The notes beneath the pieces are model-generated. The model saw only the letters and a program-made list of their open reading frames with translations, was not told the DNA's origin and ran no database searches. Both the position numbers and the translations under genes were made by a program. DNA of 12,762 nucleotides from JAAYYM01 sp964483155 (GTDB lineage: Bacteria; Bacillota; Clostridia; Lachnospirales; Lachnospiraceae): the NCBI GenBank assembly GCA_964483155.1, contig CAZAAC010000056.1:1-12762 (forward strand). The letters are read 5' to 3'. Positions 6,208 through 12,762 of this stretch are shown one piece after another (within the stretch, counting starts at the first letter, position 1; each line of letters starts with the position of its first letter).

Positions 6208-6233
6208 TTATCTGAAGTTTCATTTTCAGATAA
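6208..6233. promoter_or_regulatory. Inverted repeat upstream of the regulator gene
   Basis: TTATCTGAA (6208-6216) and TTCAGATAA (6225-6233) are perfect 9-bp arms with an 8-base centre, ending a few bases before the AGGAGG of the regulator. The arms share CTGA...AA / TT...TCAG and an outer TAA with the operator at 5486-5519, which suggests the same protein may bind both and autoregulate. Since it falls downstream of the predicted start, it could instead act as an RNA hairpin beside the ribosome binding site. Confidence 0.55.
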
Positions 6234-6249
6234 CTTGGCAGCTATTTCT

Positions 6250-6278
6250 ATTATCATACAATTTCAAAAAAAAGTCTA
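6250..6278 (-). promoter_or_regulatory. Possible promoter of the regulator gene
   Basis: On the minus strand, TAGACT (6273-6278), a 17-base T-rich spacer and GATAAT (6250-6255) form a moderate sigma-A-type match. It lies just after the probable msrA terminator and about 60 bases before the TTG start. The -35 hexamer overlaps a small palindrome (GTCTA/TAGAC, 6274-6285). No better candidate is seen in this gap. Confidence 0.45.
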
Positions 6279-6287
6279 GATAGACCT

Positions 6288-6314
6288 AAAAAGCCTTTCT
6301 TCTGAAAAGAAGCT
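6288..6314 (-). terminator. Probable terminator after msrA
   Basis: On the minus strand, AGCTTCTT pairs with AAGA and GGCT in a bulged stem of about 8 pairs with a small loop, followed directly by five T residues (6288-6292). It begins 24 bases past the msrA stop codon. The stem is imperfect, so read-through into the regulator gene is possible. Confidence 0.5.
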
Positions 6315-6337
6315 GAGAAAAGTAATATTGACTTCTA

Positions 6338-6832
6338 TCATTTATGGGCACTAAATTTTTCAGGGCTAATATGACAGTATCCATTTGGATTCTTCGTAAG
6401 ATACTTTTGGTGATATTCTTCTGCTTTCGTATAATTAAGTAAGGGCTCCACTTCAATTGCGATCTTCCTGCTGTACTTTTTTTGCAGTTGATCAATTGAT
6501 TCTAAAATGGTTGCCTTCTCGTTACTATCAATATAATAAATCCCTGTGCGATACTGTGATCCCGTATCTCCACCTTGCCTATTTATGCTGGTCGGATCAA
6601 TCACATCATAATACAGCTCCAGCAAAAATTTTAAGCTGATACGGCTATCCTCATATTCCACTTTAACCGTTTCTGCATGCCCTGTATTTTTTCGGCAAAC
6701 TTCCTCATACGTTGGATGATCTGTATTTCCATTCGCATATCCTACTTCTGTTGATAAAATGCCGGAAATATTTTCTAAATATTTTTCTGTCCCCCAAAAG
6801 CAACCGCCTGCCAGATATATTTCCTTTTTCAT
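6338..6832 (-). CDS. msrA: Peptide-methionine (S)-S-oxide reductase MsrA
   Basis: This 164-residue cytosolic repair enzyme reduces the S-epimer of methionine sulfoxide in proteins and as free amino acid. The catalytic cysteine is C11 in the diagnostic GGCFWG motif. GYANG (31-35), TGHAE (50-54) and RQGGDTGSQYRTGIYY (85-100) are further MsrA signatures. C153 in GYCHI near the C-terminus is a candidate resolving cysteine; C46 is another. It is the compact MsrA form without a fused MsrB domain. I place the start at 6832, where GGGAGG lies 8 bases upstream; a reading from 6859 would add nine residues ahead of the usual KKEIYLAGGCFWG beginning and include the Shine-Dalgarno. It lies 53 bp after the GGDEF-EAL gene with no visible promoter, so it is probably the last gene of the signalling operon. 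Confidence 0.95.
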   Translation of the reverse strand: MKKEIYLAGGCFWGTEKYLENISGILSTEVGYANGNTDHPTYEEVCRKNTGHAETVKVEYEDSRISLKFLLELYYDVIDPTSINRQGGDTGSQYRTGIYYIDSNEKATILESIDQLQKKYSRKIAIEVEPLLNYTKAEEYHQKYLTKNPNGYCHISPEKFSAHK

Positions 6833-6885
6833 TCTCGTTTCCTCCCAAAAGTTTTTCAAAGTTGCACATTTACTCTATTCATTTA

Positions 6886-8646
6886 CTATATATCAATTTC
6901 ATTCTGCTTGAAAATAATTTCTTTTATATCGTCCGGCATCATAGGTTTATAAAAATAAAAACCCTGAATCTCATCACACTTTTCATCTCTTAAGAATGCA
7001 TATTGATCCTCCGTCTCAACCCCTTCTGCCAGAACTCCAATTCCAAGATTTTTTGCCAGTTGGATTATACTTTTTACAATTTCCTTTTCTTTATTTGAAT
7101 TTTCTGAGATTCCTTGCACGAACTCCATATCAATTTTAATTAAATCGATGGGAAATATCCTTAATCTGCTTAATGATGAGTGTCCTGTACCAAAATCATC
7201 AATCGATATCGTTATTCCAAGGTTTTTCAATTCCTGTATCCGTTGTAATACATAAGATTCCTCATTAAAAGCTACACTTTCTGTGATTTCAATCTGAATA
7301 TTAGATGCAACTGTATGTGTATCCTCTAATATTTCACTTACTTGTTTAATAAAATTGATATCTTTAAGTTGTTCAAGTGAGAGATTAATAGAAATACGAT
7401 ATTCTTTATGAAAACTCTCTCTACATCTTTCACATTGCTCACAAACTGTTCTAAAAACCCATAATCCAATCGGTCTTATAAGACCTGTTGTTTCTGCCAA
7501 TGGTATAAAAATATTTGGTGAAACCATTCCATATTCAGCATTCTTCCATCTTAAAAGGGCTTCAAACCCAATTACTTCTTTTGTATCAACTTTAATCTGG
7601 GGTTGATACTGTATAAATAATTCGTTGCTTTCCAATGCCCGATACAGCTTGTTTGTTAGTTTCATTTTTTTAACTACATCATTTTTCATTTTGGGAGAAA
7701 AGAAAACGCATTCATTTTTTCCTATACTCTTAGCTGAATACATAGCAATATCAGCATTTTTAATCAATGTTTCTGGTTCTTCGCCATCCACTGGAAAAAT
7801 AGCTACACCAATACTTGCTGTAATTGCAAATTCAATATTTTGAACGAGAACTGGTTTATGAAAAATATCCATAATTTTTTCGGAAATTTGATAAAAATCT
7901 TCTACTTTTTCAATATTAGAAATTTGAACTAAAAATTCATCTCCACCAAATCTGGATACAGTGTCCTCTTTTCTCAAACAATTTTCAAAACGCTCTGCCA
8001 CTGTTTTTAATACGATGTCTCCAGCTGAATGTCCCATAGTATCATTGACTGATTTGAATGAATCTAGGTCTATAAACATAACAGCTGTCAATGACCCATT
8101 ACGTTTTGCCAAATGGATATTCTGTTCTAATCGATTTATATATAGCTCCTTATTTGGTAATCCCGTTAATGGATCATAAAACGCCATTTTATGTAGCTTA
8201 ATTTCTGTTTCCTCGAGTGTCTGCTTTTGAATCAAAATTTCCTGAATAAAATCAGTCACTTTTTTCTTATAGATGATAATAAATGTTATAATCAAGAATA
8301 CACCAAAATAAGAAATTAAACCTGGCAGAGAAGATGGTGATCCTGTTTGAATCATAAATAAACTAGCAAAAATAATACTAGATATATTTAGAATAATACT
8401 TACTATGTATCCTGTTTTGTTTTCTTTCAGCACTAAATAAACAGAAGTCAGCATCTGTAATTGTGTTATAATCCCTCTTAGAGCAGGTGTGGCCATCCCT
8501 ATACCCAGTATTCTGATTACCCTTTCTTCCATTGCTAATTCCTTAAGTGAAATGGAAAGAAAAATATAAATCAAAACTGAGACAATAATATTTACACATT
8601 TCCTAATCTGAGAGAATTCTTTCTCTTTGTAATCATTTAACTTCAT
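6886..8646 (-). CDS. Membrane GGDEF-EAL protein, both domains apparently intact
   Basis: This 586-residue c-di-GMP-turnover protein has about four membrane segments in its N-terminus (roughly 15-35, 46-73, 80-100, 108-126), then a helical linker (128-155). The GGDEF domain spans about 156-318. It begins DPLTGLPNK and has DLDSFKSVND and an exact GGDEF at 234-238. The allosteric inhibition site RxxD is RKED at 225-228, five residues upstream as in regulated cyclases. The EAL domain spans about 330-580 with EALLRW (362-367), INLS (420-423), IEITE (452-456), DDFGTG (483-488), KID (504-506), AEGVE (540-544) and the late Q of EIQG. All catalytic and metal residues I can recall are present. It may therefore synthesise and degrade c-di-GMP; the net activity is unknown. 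The ATG at 8646 follows AGGAGG by 5 bases. It lies 86 bp after the degenerate homologue. Confidence 0.94.
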   Translation of the reverse strand: MKLNDYKEKEFSQIRKCVNIIVSVLIYIFLSISLKELAMEERVIRILGIGMATPALRGIITQLQMLTSVYLVLKENKTGYIVSIILNISSIIFASLFMIQTGSPSSLPGLISYFGVFLIITFIIIYKKKVTDFIQEILIQKQTLEETEIKLHKMAFYDPLTGLPNKELYINRLEQNIHLAKRNGSLTAVMFIDLDSFKSVNDTMGHSAGDIVLKTVAERFENCLRKEDTVSRFGGDEFLVQISNIEKVEDFYQISEKIMDIFHKPVLVQNIEFAITASIGVAIFPVDGEEPETLIKNADIAMYSAKSIGKNECVFFSPKMKNDVVKKMKLTNKLYRALESNELFIQYQPQIKVDTKEVIGFEALLRWKNAEYGMVSPNIFIPLAETTGLIRPIGLWVFRTVCEQCERCRESFHKEYRISINLSLEQLKDINFIKQVSEILEDTHTVASNIQIEITESVAFNEESYVLQRIQELKNLGITISIDDFGTGHSSLSRLRIFPIDLIKIDMEFVQGISENSNKEKEIVKSIIQLAKNLGIGVLAEGVETEDQYAFLRDEKCDEIQGFYFYKPMMPDDIKEIIFKQNEIDI

Positions 8647-8714
8647 ACAAGCCTCCTAGCTTTCACTTTTTATCAAGAAATAGTATCCTTCCATTAAAGA
8701 CTTAATCGTCAGGG

Positions 8715-8739
8715 TCAATAAACATTATCTTTTTATTGA
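8715..8739. repeat. AT-rich inverted repeat at the end of the degenerate EAL gene
   Basis: TCAATAAA (8715-8722) and TTTATTGA (8732-8739) are perfect 8-bp arms with a 9-base centre, overlapping the stop codon of the gene ending at 8733. No T tract follows on the minus strand, so termination here is unlikely. The rest of the gap (8647-8714) holds only the AGGAGG of the next gene. I see no convincing promoter there. Confidence 0.35.
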
Positions 8740-11027
8740 TAGAACCAATTTCTTTCCAGCTCTGATGGTGTTAATGGCTCTGAAAATAAATACCCTTGAA
8801 TTTCATCGCATTCCATTTTTTTGAGACATTTCCACTGTTCTTCCGTTTCAACACCTTCTGCGATGACTTTAATGTTATTTACTTTTGCAACCGAAATAAC
8901 CATCTGGACGATAGATTTAGAATAGATATCGCTCTCAATATGGTCAATTAATTCCTTTGCTATTTTGATTCTGTCAACCGGTAACTGCCTCAAATAATGC
9001 AGAGAGGAATAGCCTGTACCAAAATCATCTATGGCAATGGAAATACCCATTTCCCTTATTTGATTTAAGGTGTCTTTTATCATTTTACTATTTTCCAATT
9101 GAACATTTTCAGTGATTTCAATTTCAAATTTATCATGTGGAATCTGATATAGTTTTAATATTTGACGCAATCTGTCAGCAAATCTGACTTCCAACAGTTG
9201 TTTACTGGATACATTGATTGCCATTTTCAAATTCGTATTTGATTCGATTCTCCATTTTGCCAATTGCTTTGCAGCCTGTTCCATAATCCAATATCCCAAA
9301 GGAATAATCATTCCATTTTCCTCTGTCAACGGAATAAACTCCATAGGTGGGATATAATCTCCACTCTTTGTGTACCATCTTAGTAATGCTTCTACTCCGT
9401 AAATGCTTCCATCTGCGCATAGTACTTGTGGCTGGTATTGAAGTGAAAATTCTTCATCATAACGTACTTTTTTTAATTTCAGATCAATTCTATCTTTTTT
9501 ATTTATATAGTTACCAATCTTATCATCATATTTTTGAATGATATTAAAGCCAATTTTTCTTGCCTGCATCATAGCAGTATCTGCATTTCTGACTAGTTCT
9601 ACTACATTTTTAGAATCTACTGGATAGCAGGAAATTCCAATATTGATGGTAATTCTTATTACATTATTTTCAATCAGATAATTATCACTACAATAATTTA
9701 TGATTTTTTCAGCCTGATTAATTGCTTCCTCATAAGATTCCAAAGATTTAAAGACAGCTACAAAAACATCTTCCCCATAGGAAGTAGCGAGTCCGCCTTT
9801 TTCCTCCATAATTTGTTCAATTCGTTTTCCCACTTCCGCTAGTGCCTTTTCTGCTACATATTTTCCATAGACAGACTTCATACTTTTAAATTTATTTTGG
9901 TCAATATATAAAAGATAAATCTTTTCATTGTGTGCTATATTCCGCATTTGTTTTTCCAGATAATCTTCCAGGTATCTTCTGTTTTTAAGACCTGTGATGA
10001 TATCCGTACTCATAATTCTTATAATTTCAACTGTTCTCTCTTCAACACGCTGTTCCAGCTCAATAACATATTCCTTTTCTTTTCGTAATATTTCATCCCT
10101 GTGTATACTGTATTGCGTGAAACTCGTAAAGATAAAATAAAACATGATTGCTGTTACCAGAAATAGTAAGGAAGGTGCCTGTACTCCTTTAAACATAAAT
10201 AATAGGAATGGAACAGTAAGAAATAGCAATTCTTTTTTAAATTGTTTTAATCCCGTCTGCGGTTGCTTTGCTTCAGGATTTTTAGCACTATCGTATCCCT
10301 TTAGTTTAATCCATCCGCCAATACCCATCAAGGTAAATGCGATTACATAGCCACCATCCAGTAAAGAATTAGGTTCATAAGATTGATAAAAATATTCATA
10401 GTAGTAAATGATATCCGTTACAACAAACGCAATACCGCCAGCTGCAGAGAACTTAACAAACAGAGGTGCATTTCGATCTCTCACTGAAAAGAACCAAATA
10501 TTTGTCCATGCATAAATCACATAATCTGTTATCAATGAAAACATAGAAACTGGATCCGTTAATAGTATTGCAGCTCTTTCTGGATTCTGTTCAAAAATAA
10601 ATACCCATACAAGTACCATAATACTGACTGAAACCATCAACGTATCAAGAAAAATCTGCATTCTATTCCAACTTCTAACTTGAAAATATCCAGATAACAT
10701 CAAAGACAACACTAGAAATAGATTGGTCAAAGAGTATCCATAGGTGATTACCAGGTTACTCTGTGGATCAACATGAAGGACTATTGTGGAAAATCCCCAC
10801 ATAAAGTCACATAGAAACCAAGAGAAAATCGATAGTGCAAAAAACAATCCCGAAATTTTCAACAACTTGTGGCTTTCTTTCTGGTAAAACCCCCAAAAAA
10901 CAGGTAGAAATGCAATCAATGTTATAGTGGGGGATAGAATATCACCGATTATATTGTTTTGATACACCAGTGCAATAAAATAAACCAGATATAATAAAGC
11001 CATTGGAATTACATATCTTTTTTTCAT
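8733..11027 (-). CDS. Polytopic membrane protein with degenerate GGDEF and altered EAL domain
   Basis: This 764-residue protein has an N-terminal half (1-301) with about eight to ten hydrophobic segments, which I cannot assign to a named sensor family. A charged helix (about 308-338, RKEKEYVIELEQRVEERTVE) follows. The GGDEF-like domain (about 340-500) keeps the fold signature TGLKNRRYLEDYL but has YGED followed by V at 417-421 in place of GGDEF. It also lacks the usual FKxxND, GH and GD residues (FKSMKS, GK, AE), so cyclase activity is very unlikely. The EAL domain (about 515-760) keeps EALLRW (546-551), INVS, IEITE (636-640), DDFGTG (667-672), AEGVE (723-727) and EIQG, but the KxD motif reads KIA (688-690), losing a conserved aspartate. 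I infer a weak phosphodiesterase or a c-di-GMP/GTP-responsive sensor. The start at 11027 has a G-rich Shine-Dalgarno. It lies 36 bp after the chemoreceptor gene. Confidence 0.92.
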   Translation of the reverse strand: MKKRYVIPMALLYLVYFIALVYQNNIIGDILSPTITLIAFLPVFWGFYQKESHKLLKISGLFFALSIFSWFLCDFMWGFSTIVLHVDPQSNLVITYGYSLTNLFLVLSLMLSGYFQVRSWNRMQIFLDTLMVSVSIMVLVWVFIFEQNPERAAILLTDPVSMFSLITDYVIYAWTNIWFFSVRDRNAPLFVKFSAAGGIAFVVTDIIYYYEYFYQSYEPNSLLDGGYVIAFTLMGIGGWIKLKGYDSAKNPEAKQPQTGLKQFKKELLFLTVPFLLFMFKGVQAPSLLFLVTAIMFYFIFTSFTQYSIHRDEILRKEKEYVIELEQRVEERTVEIIRIMSTDIITGLKNRRYLEDYLEKQMRNIAHNEKIYLLYIDQNKFKSMKSVYGKYVAEKALAEVGKRIEQIMEEKGGLATSYGEDVFVAVFKSLESYEEAINQAEKIINYCSDNYLIENNVIRITINIGISCYPVDSKNVVELVRNADTAMMQARKIGFNIIQKYDDKIGNYINKKDRIDLKLKKVRYDEEFSLQYQPQVLCADGSIYGVEALLRWYTKSGDYIPPMEFIPLTEENGMIIPLGYWIMEQAAKQLAKWRIESNTNLKMAINVSSKQLLEVRFADRLRQILKLYQIPHDKFEIEITENVQLENSKMIKDTLNQIREMGISIAIDDFGTGYSSLHYLRQLPVDRIKIAKELIDHIESDIYSKSIVQMVISVAKVNNIKVIAEGVETEEQWKCLKKMECDEIQGYLFSEPLTPSELERNWFYQ

Positions 11028-11063
11028 CCTATCCCCACCCCCATTGGTAGTTAATTTGACATT

Positions 11064-12758
11064 CTATAAGTGAAAGAATCCAACCGTTTGATCCAGTTTT
11101 TCTGCACTTCTTTGATTTTCCATTGTCTGTTCCAATACCTCATTTGTTTTTAAAGCAATGTCTGTTACTCTCATAGCGATATCAGTTGTACCCTGTGCAC
11201 CTTCTCCCGCTGCTGTTGTAATTTCTTCAATTGCACGTCTCATTTGCTGTATTGTTTCATATAATTCCTCTGCAATCGCATTAATCTCTGCCACTACTCC
11301 TTGTACTGCATCTGCATCCTGATCATACCGAAGACTTGTATCCACAAACATCTTATAATCATTTAAAACCTGATTATCCACAAAGTCAAGTAATGCTCTC
11401 GAGTCCTGTACTACACTTTCTACCGCTTCCGAAACATTGTATGTAATGTCATTAATTCTTGATACTGCATTTTTAGAATTTTCAGCCAAAACTCTGATTT
11501 CATCTGCTACAACTGCAAATCCTTTTCCGGCTTCTCCTGCTCTGGCTGCTTCAATTGCTGCATTTAATGCAAGCAAATTTGTTTGAGAAGTAATTTGTAA
11601 GATTGTCTGGGAAAGGCCCTTAATTTCTTCTATTGCTCCTGTCTTTTTTATAGACTCTCGCAACTGCGTATTCGTCCTGTCATAAATATCTATTGCATTT
11701 TGGTGTGATACACCAGTTTCATTTTTCAACTTTCCAGCACGTTGTTTGATTTCAACCGCCAGCTGCTCCCCATGCAAAGTTCTATCCTTCATATTTGTCA
11801 CTTCAGTTTCTATCTCATACGTGGAAGCATTCAACTCTTCTGTTGTTGCCGAGGTCTCTTCCATCCCAGCTGATAGTTGTTCTGTTGTTGCCGATATGTC
11901 TTCAATATTTCCGTGAACTTCTTCCATTCTCCTAGATGATTGTTCAGCAATTGTTTTCACACTTTCTGACTCTGATTGAATATTCATTATAATCTCTGCG
12001 ATTTTCGCCTGCATATTATGTGAAGAGCGTGCAATGATTCCTATTTCATCTTTTCGGTCCAACAGTTTTCCTTCAAACTGGAAATTAAAATCTCCCTGTT
12101 CCATGAGTTGCAGTCTATCCTGAATAATCTTGATCCCTTTTGCAATGGCATTACCCATAAGATAGGAAACAATCATTCCTGCAACTAGCAACACACCTGC
12201 AAGCAACACAATCATAAGCATTGTATGATCTATCTTTTCTGATACGACATCCGTATATATTCCTACAAACCACATCCCAATGATCGCTCCACTATCGTCT
12301 TTAATAGGAACATAATAGGTTTGTGCTGATTTCCCTAAAATATCAGCCGCCCCAGAATATGCCTTCCCCTGATTTAAAACCTGTTCTATTACTTCCTCAG
12401 ATGCCTGTGTCCCAATCATGCGTTTTCCACTCTCGTCCTGCACATTGGTTGCGATTCTAGTATCATTTTGAAATATAGTAGATAAAACCTGGGTTCCTTT
12501 TGTAAAGTCATCAATGACTTCATAATTTTCATTGATTTGTGTGTCGCCTTTATAAAGCTTTCCATCTCTAACTGACCAACTTCCTTCGTAAGTCCTGTCT
12601 AGTAATTGCAATCCCATATTTGAATAATTCTGCAATTCTTCACTGCTTTCAGAAAAAACAAGATTGTTTACTTCATCCCGCGTAAACAAGACAACTGTTA
12701 AAGTTAATACTACAATAATACTTACTGCAGCAAGTACAATTTTCCATTTGATTTTCAT
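11064..12758 (-). CDS. Methyl-accepting chemotaxis protein with single-Cache sensor domain
   Basis: This 564-residue transmembrane chemoreceptor has a first membrane helix at about 6-25 and an extracellular sensor at about 30-175. The sensor motifs (WSVRDGKLYKGD, VLSTIFQNDTRIATNV, KRMIGT, YYVPIKD, GMWFVG) fit the single-Cache sCache_3 group common in clostridial receptors. A second membrane helix (179-201), a HAMP domain (about 202-253) and the cytoplasmic signalling hairpin (about 260-560) follow. The conserved tip is SQTNLLALNAAIEAARAGE with GKGFAVVADEIRVLAENS. The repeated SATTEQLSAGMEE / SATTEELNAS stretch (289-312) is typical of clostridial adaptation helices. There is no C-terminal pentapeptide for CheR/CheB. 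The ATG lies four bases from the window edge, so its Shine-Dalgarno and promoter are not visible. The ligand is unknown. It is the first visible gene of the signalling cluster. Confidence 0.95.
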   Translation of the reverse strand: MKIKWKIVLAAVSIIVVLTLTVVLFTRDEVNNLVFSESSEELQNYSNMGLQLLDRTYEGSWSVRDGKLYKGDTQINENYEVIDDFTKGTQVLSTIFQNDTRIATNVQDESGKRMIGTQASEEVIEQVLNQGKAYSGAADILGKSAQTYYVPIKDDSGAIIGMWFVGIYTDVVSEKIDHTMLMIVLLAGVLLVAGMIVSYLMGNAIAKGIKIIQDRLQLMEQGDFNFQFEGKLLDRKDEIGIIARSSHNMQAKIAEIIMNIQSESESVKTIAEQSSRRMEEVHGNIEDISATTEQLSAGMEETSATTEELNASTYEIETEVTNMKDRTLHGEQLAVEIKQRAGKLKNETGVSHQNAIDIYDRTNTQLRESIKKTGAIEEIKGLSQTILQITSQTNLLALNAAIEAARAGEAGKGFAVVADEIRVLAENSKNAVSRINDITYNVSEAVESVVQDSRALLDFVDNQVLNDYKMFVDTSLRYDQDADAVQGVVAEINAIAEELYETIQQMRRAIEEITTAAGEGAQGTTDIAMRVTDIALKTNEVLEQTMENQRSAEKLDQTVGFFHL

Positions 12759-12762
12759 ACTT

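Noticed and set aside
6274..6285. Second terminator formed by GTCTA/TAGAC before a T-rich run on the minus strand
   Set aside because: The loop would be only two bases (four if the inner pair opens), leaving a 4-bp stem that is too weak. The adjacent T run is better explained as promoter spacer.
6712..6993. Plus-strand frame of 93 codons across the msrA start and the end of the GGDEF-EAL gene
   Set aside because: It is antisense to two well-supported genes, has a Phe/Leu/Ile-rich composition typical of shadows in AT-rich DNA, and shows no Shine-Dalgarno.

Overview
The window is about 12.8 kb of low-GC DNA (clearly AT-rich by eye). Every gene I can support lies on the minus strand, so transcription runs from high to low coordinates. 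Strong AGGAGG-type ribosome binding sites, a TTG start with a strong Shine-Dalgarno, sigma-A-type promoters, U-tailed hairpin terminators and the protein families all point to a Clostridia-type Firmicute. A motile member of Lachnospiraceae or a close relative is the likeliest source. The species cannot be fixed from the sequence alone.

In transcription order, the first block (12758 to 6338) is a signalling cluster. It holds a single-Cache methyl-accepting chemotaxis protein, a 764-residue polytopic membrane protein with a degenerate GGDEF domain and an EAL domain lacking one conserved acidic residue, a 586-residue membrane GGDEF-EAL protein with every key motif intact, and methionine sulfoxide reductase MsrA. 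Gaps are 36, 86 and 53 bp with no convincing internal promoter. A probable terminator (6288-6314) follows msrA.

The second block (6187 to 3239) starts with a 206-residue regulator made of a GntR-type winged helix, a helical linker and a C-terminal RCK_C (TrkA-C) domain. This is the architecture of the c-di-AMP-responsive repressor BusR. A three-gene polar amino acid ABC importer follows: lipoprotein, permease, ATPase. The importer has its own near-consensus promoter, and a perfect 10-bp inverted repeat straddles the -10 box and start-site region. A related 9-bp inverted repeat sits in front of the regulator gene. The inferred circuit is a second-messenger-sensing regulator controlling amino acid uptake and perhaps itself. 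This is the most interesting part of the window.

The third block (3151 to 1) contains a probable decayed remnant of an FMN-binding protein, a small single-domain YegP-family protein with its own promoter and terminator, and a cysK-metY operon for sulfide assimilation into cysteine and homocysteine. That operon has a very good promoter (TTGACA, 17 bp, TATGAT) whose -10 box lies inside an 18-bp palindrome, and it ends in a strong terminator at 26-53. The sulfur genes beside the importer make cystine or another sulfur compound a plausible substrate. The RCK_C regulator instead suggests osmolyte-type control, and the sequence does not decide between them. No gene-free stretch exceeds 300 bases. 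I saw no rRNA, tRNA, CRISPR array, insertion sequence or riboswitch.
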